From JBBIJR01 sp037445875 (lineage in GTDB: Bacteria > CLD3 > SB21): DNA of 58,827 nucleotides. The DNA is taken from the NCBI GenBank assembly GCA_037445875.1, contig JBBIJR010000011.1, positions 1-58,827 of the forward strand. Reading direction: 5' to 3'. Both the position numbers and the translations under genes were made by a program. Positions within the stretch are counted from its first letter, which is position 1, and every line of letters starts with the position of its first letter. Below the pieces are notes generated by a model that saw only the letters and a list, made by a program, of their open reading frames with translations, ran no database searches and was not told the origin of the DNA. Shown here piece after piece: positions 17,018 to 24,890 of this stretch.

Positions 17018-17512
17018 TCAATCTTTGCCTTCGTACAGTCGCCTCTCGCCGCTTCCGGCTACGACTTCTTCGAGCTCCTTGGCCTCGCAGGTGTGGAAAG
17101 ACATAACGACCATGTCCTGTGCCTCGGGAAAAAACTCGTGCTCGACACCGTGGCCGATGACGTACCAGATATCTTCGAGGGCGTGGCCCGTGGACGCAAA
17201 AGGGATCATTCGCCGGGTATGACCTCCAACGGCGGATGTTCCTGCACCTTCCACCATCACCATGTGCTGAATGCTGTTTGGGTGGTAGTGGCATCCGGAC
17301 GGTATGCCGCTCTTGAGCACGAAAATCCACGCTGACCGGATTTCCCCAGGGAGCCTGGCAGGAAGAAGCCCACGGTCAATTACCGACCAGACAAAGGCGT
17401 TGTCGGTATGACGGACGCTCTCTTTCAAGTTCTGAATGACGGTCCGTATCTTCTCCACCCTCAAGAGTGCGCCGGCAAGGTCATTCAGAGTCTTCAAATA
17501 GTCGCGACTCAC
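17018..17512 (-). CDS. Cupin-domain protein
   Basis: This 164-residue protein has a cupin-like core from about residue 60 to 145. The first motif is SGCHYHPNSIQHMVMVEGAG, with metal-ligand-like His residues. The second runs through GHALEDIWYVIGHGVEHEFF. No enzyme is assigned. Its start lies 32 bp inside the 3' end of the DUF3052 gene on the same strand, so the two are likely coupled. Confidence 0.7.
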   Translation of the reverse strand: MSRDYLKTLNDLAGALLRVEKIRTVIQNLKESVRHTDNAFVWSVIDRGLLPARLPGEIRSAWIFVLKSGIPSGCHYHPNSIQHMVMVEGAGTSAVGGHTRRMIPFASTGHALEDIWYVIGHGVEHEFFPEAQDMVVMSFHTCEAKELEEVVAGSGERRLYEGKD

Positions 17513-17927
17513 GGCACTTCTGTTGGCGAAGTTCCTTTCGTATCACGAGTTTGAGGGCCGACCACGTCTCGTCGACGGCGCAGACTTTGACGTCCACGAA
17601 CCCTAATGGAAGAGCCACAGCCCGTACAACATCTTCGGTGATATCGGTCAGCTTCTTTGACGATTTCTTGGGCCATGAGACCCAAACTGTGGCCGTTGGG
17701 TCCAGTTTTTTTCTGTATTCGGAGAGTGCAGTTGTGAGGTCAGACTTTTTCGATGTGAACAGGTGTACGAGGTTGGTTGTTCTATCGAGCCTGGTCACAA
17801 ACCGTACCAAAGGGGGCAGGGGTCCCAAAAGGCGGCGATATCCGTCGGGCGCAGCTACCGGAAGGATATGGAAAGTCTCCTTGATGCCGAGTTTCCTTGC
17901 CAGCGGTGTTCCTGAATATCCGGCCAT
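17481..17927 (-). CDS. DUF3052-like protein
   Basis: This 148-residue protein begins MAGYSGTPLARKLGIKETF and contains VHLFTSKKSDLTTALSEYRK, VWVSWPKKSSK and DVKVCAVDETWSALKLVIRK. These match the DUF3052 family, of unknown function. ATG 17927 has AGGGGG just before it. It begins 8 bp after the upstream membrane-protein gene. Confidence 0.78.
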   Translation of the reverse strand: MAGYSGTPLARKLGIKETFHILPVAAPDGYRRLLGPLPPLVRFVTRLDRTTNLVHLFTSKKSDLTTALSEYRKKLDPTATVWVSWPKKSSKKLTDITEDVVRAVALPLGFVDVKVCAVDETWSALKLVIRKELRQQKCRESRLFEDSE

Positions 17928-17934
17928 ACGCCCC

Positions 17935-18342
17935 CTAGTCCCGTGTGTCCGGCACGGAGAGTCCCGCATGATTGCGCAGCGAAGGCGACAGGAGAAAAGC
18001 AATTTGGATGAGGCTCAGCAAAGTCCCGAATGGCAGATACCAGAGGCCGAGAACGGCACAGACCAGCATGGCCGACCAGGCCCACGACAGCTTCATGGCA
18101 AAACAGGCGATCGCCCCAAGCCAGACCGACCCGAGGACGAGATGGATCGTTTTCATCAGCGTCGAGCGCGGATCGATGCCCGCTGCCGAAACAAGTTTGG
18201 CCCACGGACCCAGCTGGCCGGCGTACGGTCCGGAGTTCGGCGTCACGTAGTCGCCGACGAGCAACGCCCGGCCGCCGTCAAAGGCAAGCCAACCCGCCTC
18301 GATGAAGGCGAGTGCGATGACCGTCCACTTCAGCCAGAGCAT
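17935..18342 (-). CDS. Small membrane protein, unknown
   Basis: This 135-residue protein has about four hydrophobic segments (LKWTVIALAFIEAGWLAF, IHLVLGSVWLGAIACFAM, WSAMLVCAVLGLWYLPF, LLSLIQIAFLLS). No family is recognised. It is in a leftward series with the DUF3052 and cupin genes and starts about 100 bp after another membrane protein. Confidence 0.6.
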   Translation of the reverse strand: MLWLKWTVIALAFIEAGWLAFDGGRALLVGDYVTPNSGPYAGQLGPWAKLVSAAGIDPRSTLMKTIHLVLGSVWLGAIACFAMKLSWAWSAMLVCAVLGLWYLPFGTLLSLIQIAFLLSPSLRNHAGLSVPDTRD

Positions 18343-18439
18343 GGTTCTTCCGTCCTTTCAGAGAATTTCAGAAGAGCATCGTACCGAGGTCCACAGAAAG
18401 AGGAACAATACCTCAACCGGCGTCGGCGTGCGAACGTCT

Positions 18440-18856
18440 TCACGTCCGTTGTTCGTTTCGGTATAAGAACGCAACGACCAAACCAAGCACGAGCGTCAAA
18501 ATGCCGTCGAACACGATCTGCTTAATCACATGGGCGCCGGGCATGGGTTGAACCACGTAATAGATGGTATAGGTCGGCACGATCGTAAGGAACGCAACGG
18601 CCAGGCCGAACCGCGTGCCCTGCCCCGGCCACGGCCGAGCCTCATGACCCCGGGAGTATATCCATACGAAAGCGCCCGCCAGTATGACATGGGCCAGCAT
18701 CATCAGAGGAAAATACTGTTGAGCGTCTGATTCGGGACGGAACAGGTGCGGTAACTGCGCATAGTCGTCGTGAAGGAGCGTGCCGTGGACCAGAAAACTT
18801 CCGGCCATCCAGACCACAAAAACGGCCGGCCAGGCGATGAAAAACGTCTTGTTCAT
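18440..18856 (-). CDS. Small membrane protein, unknown
   Basis: This 138-residue protein has four hydrophobic segments, beginning FFIAWPAVFVVWMAGSFLVH. A conserved-looking polar loop is HDDYAQLPHLFRPESDAQQY. It starts MNKTFF with AGGAGG just upstream. No family is recognised. It is the first gene of a leftward run to the cupin gene. Confidence 0.62.
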   Translation of the reverse strand: MNKTFFIAWPAVFVVWMAGSFLVHGTLLHDDYAQLPHLFRPESDAQQYFPLMMLAHVILAGAFVWIYSRGHEARPWPGQGTRFGLAVAFLTIVPTYTIYYVVQPMPGAHVIKQIVFDGILTLVLGLVVAFLYRNEQRT

Positions 18857-19003
18857 GTGTGCCTCCTGTTAGTTAGGGACCGCGCCGCACGCAAAGAGCG
18901 GGTTACTTTGTGGCCGGCGGGCCTTCCTTATGTTAAGCGACGAGTGGAATGGACGAGAATGACCGACATCAACAAATTCGCAAATTTCCTGCAGAATGGG
19001 AAA

Positions 19004-20014
19004 CTATTTCTTCACTTGCGATCTAAGCTCCTTGTCATAGCCACCGTAACCGGTGACCTTCGCCAATGGGAGTCCTTGAACGTTCATTTCACCTCTCCGG
19101 CCGGCCCCGCCGCCGCGGCGGACGTTTGGCCAGTATCTCCCGACCCGCTTTCGGTACTCCGCGCAGGCATCGCCAAACCGTTTTTCAAGGTTCTTCTCTT
19201 CAAAACCGTTTTCAATCACAAGCGAGAGGAGGTATTTCAGGAAGAACTGCGCCCAGCTGTCGATTTCGTACTCCGAGGCCCATGCGGGCAGCGTTATGCC
19301 TTTTACAGCCGTGAACAGCACGCCTTTTTCGAACGGTTCGTTGATCAACACGGCCACTCCGCGGTCACGAGCAGTGTTTAACAACGTCCGCTCGGCGTTT
19401 CTCACGCGGATCGAATAGTTGAACTGGACAAAATCGAGAGGTTCCTTCCTGAGAATCCGTTCGAGTTCGTCGTGCGACGACTCGGTATAATGCGTGATGC
19501 CGATGTAGCGGATCCTGCCCTCAGTCTTCCGGTTCCTCAGCGTACGGAGGTGCGTTTTCCAGTCCACGAGGTTGTGGATTTGCATCAAGTCCATCGTCCT
19601 TCGCCGCATCCTCCGCATCGACGTCTCCATCTCTTCGATGCCCTCTTCTTCTCCCGCGGTCCACACTTTTGTTGCATAGAAAAAGCGGTTGAGGGAGTCG
19701 AGTTCGGAAGTCAGATCGCCGATGACCGTTTCCGCGTTTCCGTACATCGGGGACGAATCGATCACCCGTCCGCCGTATTCGACCATACGCCGCAGGACCT
19801 CGCGCAGCGGATCACGCTCCGAATCGGACGCCCCCACGTCGAACTGCTGCCACGTACCCAGTCCGACAACGGGAAGTTTTTCACCGGAAGATGGGATCGA
19901 GCGTGTGTTCATGGACGTATCCTCCATGGCACGAAGATACGGCGGAAGGAGCGCGGCTGCACTCATGAAACTCAGCCGCTTGATGAACTCTCGCCTGGAC
20001 GTGTCGTGTGTCAT
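19004..20014 (-). CDS. Aldo/keto reductase with Tat-type signal
   Basis: This 336-residue protein has an RR motif (SRREFIKRLSFMSAAALLPP), so it is probably exported by the Tat pathway. The aldo/keto reductase core is clear: VGLGTWQQF, GGRVIDSSPMYGNAETVIG with the catalytic Asp and Tyr, YATKVW with Lys, and DLMQIHNLVDW with His. The C-terminal cofactor region is unusual. After WAQFFLKYLLS the expected VIPGT...DN segment is not visible and a diverged tail follows. That may mean local decay or an altered cofactor site. Confidence 0.8.
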   Translation of the reverse strand: MTHDTSRREFIKRLSFMSAAALLPPYLRAMEDTSMNTRSIPSSGEKLPVVGLGTWQQFDVGASDSERDPLREVLRRMVEYGGRVIDSSPMYGNAETVIGDLTSELDSLNRFFYATKVWTAGEEEGIEEMETSMRRMRRRTMDLMQIHNLVDWKTHLRTLRNRKTEGRIRYIGITHYTESSHDELERILRKEPLDFVQFNYSIRVRNAERTLLNTARDRGVAVLINEPFEKGVLFTAVKGITLPAWASEYEIDSWAQFFLKYLLSLVIENGFEEKNLEKRFGDACAEYRKRVGRYWPNVRRGGGAGRRGEMNVQGLPLAKVTGYGGYDKELRSQVKK

Positions 20015-20092
20015 ATTGTACGCCTCTCCGTCCCAAAGCTGCCCGCCGGTGTCAGGGCCGTGGACGACAGCCGGCCCCTTGGACGAGCTTGT

Positions 20093-20746
20093 TCATCGTC
20101 CACGATTACGATGCGGGATTCGGGTTTCCTCTTTGTCTCGATCGGCGGGTCCATAGATCGGTGTATTGAGCCGCGGGAAAAACCGGCCCGTCCGACGCAT
20201 GTAGTCGCGATACTCGTCACCGAAGAAGTCGCACATCATCCTTTCCTCACGCGGTGTACGCAGAACGGCCATCAGCGAGAACGCGGCGAGCGCAAACCAT
20301 CCGGCGAGCCAGTTCGCGAGCAGCAGTGCCTGCGCAACGTCCCAGAGCAGGATCGCGGCGTACATGGGGTGCCGGATGGAGCGGTACACGCCATCTTTGA
20401 CCAATTGATGGTCTTTTCGCAGTTCGAGGGTCTGCGACCAATTCAGTCCCAGATCGGCGTGCGAGCGCCAGAAGAGCCACAGGGCCGCGATCATCAGAAT
20501 GGCGCCGCACCACGGAGCGAAAGCGGGAAGCCGGTAGTCGGCGAACGCGAGCCAGGGTGTGAAGAAATACAGTACGGGGAGCAGGAGACTTCCCGGCACC
20601 ACCAACGCCATCAGCGTAATTTCGAGCGCATCCACCCGCCGCACTTCTTTCACAACGCGTTTCGTACGCTCCTTGTATACGCCGCGAATGACGATGTAGA
20701 CGATGAAGCCGGCGAGGAAGACGAGGTTCCAGAAATCAGGGTGCAT
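20093..20746 (-). CDS. Isoprenylcysteine carboxyl methyltransferase-like membrane protein
   Basis: This 217-residue polytopic membrane protein has the C-terminal signature of the ICMT/PEMT methyltransferase family: VKDGVYRSIRHPMYAAILLW and RTPREERMMCDFFGDEYRDY. These residues bind S-adenosylmethionine and are common to NnrU/ICMT-type bacterial enzymes. The methyl acceptor is unknown, since bacteria generally lack prenylated CAAX proteins. Confidence 0.85.
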   Translation of the reverse strand: MHPDFWNLVFLAGFIVYIVIRGVYKERTKRVVKEVRRVDALEITLMALVVPGSLLLPVLYFFTPWLAFADYRLPAFAPWCGAILMIAALWLFWRSHADLGLNWSQTLELRKDHQLVKDGVYRSIRHPMYAAILLWDVAQALLLANWLAGWFALAAFSLMAVLRTPREERMMCDFFGDEYRDYMRRTGRFFPRLNTPIYGPADRDKEETRIPHRNRGR

Positions 20747-20830
20747 GGGTGGTTTCGATGCCCAGAAGAGACTGCTGTGTTCGCAATCCCAGTTTAAAAA
20801 GTAACAACGCTCGGCAAGTCTATCAGACTC

Positions 20831-21442
20831 TCAGGCATCAATTCCGAGCAGAACTAGGGGCACTGCCGGCACCCCACGCCCCTGACGAACGACGTTGTAA
20901 AACTCACCCTCGTAGTAGGCGACGCCGGAACTCATTTGGCTTTGCAGCGACTTCATAGGGAGAATTTCCACACCAACATCGATACGATCACCGACGTAGA
21001 ATGCGAGGTGTTTCACGAACAGATCATAGGCCACGAACGAGTACTTTCCGAACTGAACCTCAATGGCAACACGGTCCTTTACGAAGTCTGTCTGATTGTA
21101 GCTGAAAATTGGTATTTCACCAGCTGCCTCTATCTCCCGTTTCTGCTCATCCGCATTCATCGTGAGCGTCTTCCTGATCAATTTCTCACTGCTAGTGACC
21201 CAATAACTCACACGACTTTCCTCCCAAGCTTTCTTTCTGAGGAGTCGTTTAAAGGCGGCATTCATGTCTATCGGGCTATACAGAAGCTTGCCTTTCATCG
21301 TTTTTTCTTTTGAAACTTTAGTCCTACATCGATCGGCATCCACCGATGCAACAACCGATCGAATTTCCTTCCACAGATCTGGCTTGTGAACAAGCAGAAA
21401 TTCGAGGTCGTTCAGGTGGGAATAGGTTTCCCTGATCTTCAT
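20831..21442 (-). CDS. BglII-like type II restriction endonuclease
   Basis: This 203-residue protein resembles the BglII family. The catalytic pattern Asp119, Glu128, Gln130 in QTDFVKDRVAIEVQ has the spacing of BglII Asp84, Glu93, Gln95. The following FGKYSFVAYDLFVKHLAFYV and VAYYEGEFYNVVRQGRG are strongly family-like. Cleavage at AGATCT or the related RGATCY would be expected by homology, not shown here. ATG 21442 overlaps the methyltransferase stop by 4 bases (ATGA), so translation is coupled after the protective enzyme. It appears less GC-rich than flanking genes. Confidence 0.85.
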   Translation of the reverse strand: MKIRETYSHLNDLEFLLVHKPDLWKEIRSVVASVDADRCRTKVSKEKTMKGKLLYSPIDMNAAFKRLLRKKAWEESRVSYWVTSSEKLIRKTLTMNADEQKREIEAAGEIPIFSYNQTDFVKDRVAIEVQFGKYSFVAYDLFVKHLAFYVGDRIDVGVEILPMKSLQSQMSSGVAYYEGEFYNVVRQGRGVPAVPLVLLGIDA

Positions 21443-22503
21443 CGCTCGATTCTCTTTCTGTATCTCGATTTTGGTTCGAAGAGCGTAACCTGTGAGACCT
21501 CTTTCTTCCAAGGAGCTACGGTTAGGCTGTTTCCCGCGTCAACAGGGTTATAGACGGGCTTATCCATCGGGCGTGTCCGCAAAGTTCCTGCAACTTCCTG
21601 TCGGATTCTTTGCCTGGCAAGCCGGATGTACTTCGGAACGGTCTCCGCGCCAGCTCCTCTGCGTTTGTGACGAACGGCTGCGATGATTGATGTCCCAGTT
21701 CCGAGAAACGGGTCAACGACCCAATCTCCCTCATTCGTCAGAGACAACACGAGTCGTTCAATCAACTCGACAGGAAATTGGCAGGGGTGATCAGTCTTCT
21801 CAACATGGTTGCTCTTGACATTCGGGATTACCCAAAGGTCTCCTGGATTCTTGCCTAGGGGATTACAAGAGTACTGACCTGCTTTAGGGCCCTTGAAATA
21901 CTTCTTTCCCGGATACTTCTGTACAATACGCACGGGATCAAGTTTAAACAAGTAATTATCAGACTTAGTGAACCAGACAATAGTCTCGTAGCGTCCAGAA
22001 AATCGCCGACTACAGTGCAGTCCATGTTCAAAGTGCCAAATGATACGATTCCTCATCTTGAGCCCAAGAGCTGAAAAAATGGGATACAGAACCGTGTCCA
22101 GCGGGATGATCGCTCCCTTGTGGACATAGTTTCCTACTTGCCAACAAATGCTACCGCCGACCGACAAGGTCCGGGCGCACTCTCTTATCACTTCTGCTTG
22201 CTGCTGCAGATAAGAATCAAGATGTAACTTCTTCTCGTACTCCTTCCCTATGTTATACGGGGGAGACGTGACTATAAGCTGGATCGCCTCACTAGGGATC
22301 GTTCTGAGGAGATCGAGGCAGTTGCCGGGATAGACAACCACCGATTCGGAAACATCGAATTTCTCGCCGATTTCGACTTTCTTGCCGAACAGAGTTTGGT
22401 TATCTGGTTTCATTTGCTTCGCACTGTTAAAGGGATTGGCTTCGCTGAGGTCACCCTGCGGGACCTGAACGTTCCCGAAATGACCATGCTGAAAATACAG
22501 CAC
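21439..22503 (-). CDS. DNA methyltransferase, probably N4-cytosine
   Basis: This 354-residue beta-class DNA methyltransferase has catalytic motif IV first (VTSPPYN, SPPY from residue 80). The SAM-binding motif I is near the C-terminus (VDPFLGTGTS). SPPY is typical of N4-cytosine enzymes, as in modification partners of BglII/BamHI-like systems. Segments such as HFEHGLHCSRRFSGRYE fit that group. It precedes the restriction gene with an ATGA overlap. Start could also be Met31 (22413). Target GATC-type site is inferred from the partner. Confidence 0.88.
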   Translation of the reverse strand: MLYFQHGHFGNVQVPQGDLSEANPFNSAKQMKPDNQTLFGKKVEIGEKFDVSESVVVYPGNCLDLLRTIPSEAIQLIVTSPPYNIGKEYEKKLHLDSYLQQQAEVIRECARTLSVGGSICWQVGNYVHKGAIIPLDTVLYPIFSALGLKMRNRIIWHFEHGLHCSRRFSGRYETIVWFTKSDNYLFKLDPVRIVQKYPGKKYFKGPKAGQYSCNPLGKNPGDLWVIPNVKSNHVEKTDHPCQFPVELIERLVLSLTNEGDWVVDPFLGTGTSIIAAVRHKRRGAGAETVPKYIRLARQRIRQEVAGTLRTRPMDKPVYNPVDAGNSLTVAPWKKEVSQVTLFEPKSRYRKRIER

Positions 22504-22563
22504 CTGAGGTCAAGAAGCAAATCATGAATTTCCATGACCTCTGGTCCGCGCGCAGTCGGTGCG

Positions 22564-23178
22564 TCACCCAAGTGCCGCCAACCCGGCAGCAAGCTGATAC
22601 ACGCCGAGTGCGGCGAGCACGATAGCAGAGGCCAGGATCAGCGTGCGTCTCCGCCCTGGCCCAAGGAAACGAGTGGCTCCAAACAGAAAGACCGTTGCCG
22701 CCATCACGGTGATCATCGTGCCATAGAAGGTGCCGATGAGGACCGCCGCATTTGTCGGGCCCTGGTGCCACGCGCGGGTGACGGCGGGCCCCATCACGAG
22801 GCTCCAGCCGATGTAGGGGTTGGGATTCAGTATGTTGACGGTCACGGCATGGAGCAGCGTGCGGGGTATGGAGTGCGGTTTTTCGCCGGTCGCGGCGGTT
22901 TGGTGCTTCCACTGACGGAAGGCGGCCCACGAAAGGTATAGCAGAAAGACGCCTCCGGCGGCCTGCAGCATCCCGGCCGTGGCGGAGGGTATTCCATGGA
23001 GCACGAACAGCGCCACCAGAGCGATGGGCCCGTCGCTGAGCAGTGGCGAGCACGACGCGGGCAGCGTTCGTTTCCAGCCGTTCCTCGCCGCGCTGGCCAG
23101 CAAGAATGCCTGGAGCGGCCCCGGCTGCAAGGCCGCGGCAAACGCAAATCCACCACCGATGAGAAAGGATTCGAGCAT
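22564..23178 (-). CDS. LysE-family exporter
   Basis: This 204-residue protein has about six membrane helices and begins MLESFLIGGGFAFAAALQPG, with the LysE-like QPGPL turn. NILNPNPYIGWSLVMG carries the conserved NPNPY motif of this amino-acid exporter superfamily. The substrate is unknown. It lies directly upstream of the restriction-modification pair on the same strand. Confidence 0.82.
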   Translation of the reverse strand: MLESFLIGGGFAFAAALQPGPLQAFLLASAARNGWKRTLPASCSPLLSDGPIALVALFVLHGIPSATAGMLQAAGGVFLLYLSWAAFRQWKHQTAATGEKPHSIPRTLLHAVTVNILNPNPYIGWSLVMGPAVTRAWHQGPTNAAVLIGTFYGTMITVMAATVFLFGATRFLGPGRRRTLILASAIVLAALGVYQLAAGLAALG

Positions 23179-23365
23179 GGGTTATCCGAATACGTTAAGC
23201 CAATTTCCCCATTGCACCAACCACAAGCAAGGGGAAGATCACCAACGATCCGGAGGATTGAATCACTGAACTGTATTGCCTTGGACAATAGAAGAAGTTG
23301 CTTGATTTGCCTGCTACCAATCATCAGTGTACATTGTCGCATTCACTTATCAGCAAAGGACATTG

Positions 23366-23839
23366 ATGAGTCCCAAAGCCTTTCAAGACGACTACCCCGA
23401 CGATGTCAGTCACTGTTACGGATGCGGCCGGCTGAATGAGCACGGCCTGCAGCTCAAGAGTTACTGGGACGGAGAGGAAACGGTGGCCGTGTTTACTCCC
23501 CGGCCTTATCACACAGCCATTCCCGGCTACGTCTACGGCGGCTTGATCGCGTCGCTGATCGACTGCCACGGCACCGGCACCGCCGCGGCCGCCGCCGCGA
23601 GGCTCGAGGGACGGGGAATCGACTCCGACCCTCCGCTGCGGTTCGTCACCGCTTCCCTGCAGGTCGACTACCTGAAGCCAACACCCATCTCCGGGCCGCT
23701 CATGCTGCGCGGAGTCGTGGAAGAAGCGAAACCTAAGAAGGTCATCACGAATGTTACGCTGTCGGCAGGCGGGGAAGTCTGTGCCCGCGGACGAGTCGTG
23801 GCGGTGAGAATGCCGGAAACGATGGTGAAACAGGTGTAA
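23366..23839 (+). CDS. PaaI-type hotdog thioesterase
   Basis: This 157-residue hotdog-fold protein carries HCYGCGRLNEHGLQLKSYWD, PGYVYGGLIASLIDCHGTGT and a closing core (VTASLQVDYLKPTP, NVTLSAGGEVCARGRVVAV). These match acyl-CoA thioesterases of the PaaI type. ATG 23366 is preferred over an upstream in-frame ATG because AAAGGA lies seven bases before it. Confidence 0.85.
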   Translation: MSPKAFQDDYPDDVSHCYGCGRLNEHGLQLKSYWDGEETVAVFTPRPYHTAIPGYVYGGLIASLIDCHGTGTAAAAAARLEGRGIDSDPPLRFVTASLQVDYLKPTPISGPLMLRGVVEEAKPKKVITNVTLSAGGEVCARGRVVAVRMPETMVKQV

Positions 23840-23881
23840 CGACTTTTTCATGAAACCGCTCGCTGCCGGTGGATCCTCCGG

Positions 23882-24286
23882 TTACCCCGTACCGCCCGGT
23901 CCGCGCAAGGCTGCCGCGATCGGTTCGGGATTGACGAATACCTGCCACACGGCGACGCGGTCTCCTTCGATGACTGCCCGCTAGGCGGCAGGAACGGTCC
24001 AGCGATTCGAAGCTCTGGGCGTCCCCCCGCCCGCGTACGTTCCCGATGCCATTCCCACCAGAACGACGGTGCCGCCAGACAGGAACGTTTCCTGAACCTG
24101 CACCGTGTAGTCGTGCATCATCGCGAAGTACTGAGACCACGCCTTACTTGCGGCGGACCGGCCTATGATGCGGGAACCGTCGGAATCGATGAAAACGTGG
24201 CCTTCGGTCATCAGGGATGAGAGCCTGTCCACATCGGCGAGGTTGACGGCATCGGCGAATCGAAGGACAAGTTCGGCGGCATTCAC
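23882..24286 (-). pseudogene. NTF2-like gene interrupted by an amber codon
   Basis: The frame starts at GTG 24286 with GGAGG five bases upstream and reads VNAAELVLRFADAVNLADVD, an NTF2-like/SnoaL domain. Codon 102 is TAG (23981-23983). The same frame continues beyond it as RAVIEGDRVAVWQVFVNPEP to a TAA at 23882. The position corresponds to the conserved Trp of WRVVV in the paralogue at 1981-2379, so TGG to TAG is the simplest explanation. Readthrough cannot be excluded. Confidence 0.85.
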
Positions 24287-24424
24287 GGGTTCCTCCACTT
24301 TTTTGGGGCCCGGAAAGCGACGGGGACAAGGCAACGATGCGGGTCGAGAATGTTCAAGTTCATCAATAACGGCACACACAGACCTGACCATCCGATCGAT
24401 TGAAATAGAATTCGTTTGTGCCAT

Positions 24425-24890
24425 CTATGTCGCCATCGCCGGCGGTGATGCTTGATCAAACACTCAATGCGTGAAAGAGATGGTTGGATCTTGCTGTATG
24501 GTGAATGACCCAGGGCGTTGGTGCGCCGGGCTCGCGGTGCGATGAGAACTGTGATTTGAGTTGTGTGCGTCCATCGCCAAAACCACACGGCCCAAGTTCG
24601 TTGCGGCCACGTTCAAAAGCAAGCAGCGGCCGGGAATTGCATCTGGCTCGTGTCAGTCTTGAACCTTCCCCTGTCCCCTTCGCCAAGGGAGGGGGACGTA
24701 CGAGCGCGAGTGGTACGACAGCGGGCGGCTCTCCCCGCCCGCCAAGATGCAAGGACTTCAGTCTGGATGGCTGGGTTAGAGCCCCATTAATAGTCGATCC
24801 GCGATGAATGCGATCGCACTTCTGATTGAAAGGGAGGGCGCTTTTTCTTAAGATGAATGGCAGATTGCAGATCATCCTGAGGTCAGGTTG
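24425..24890. repeat. Gene-poor spacer with two hairpins
   Basis: No supported gene lies here. Two hairpins are clear: CCCTT (24676-24680) with AAGGG (24685-24689), and GCGGGCGG (24721-24728) with CCGCCCGC (24735-24742). The unit between about 24660 and 24780 looks like a dispersed non-coding element. No poly-T follows either hairpin. The rightward promoter for the phosphatase gene probably lies near the right end. Confidence 0.45.

Noticed and set aside
24505..24807. Rightward short frame in the 24.5-kb spacer
   Set aside because: It crosses the hairpins and has the Pro/Arg/Gly-rich composition of a repeat read through by chance.
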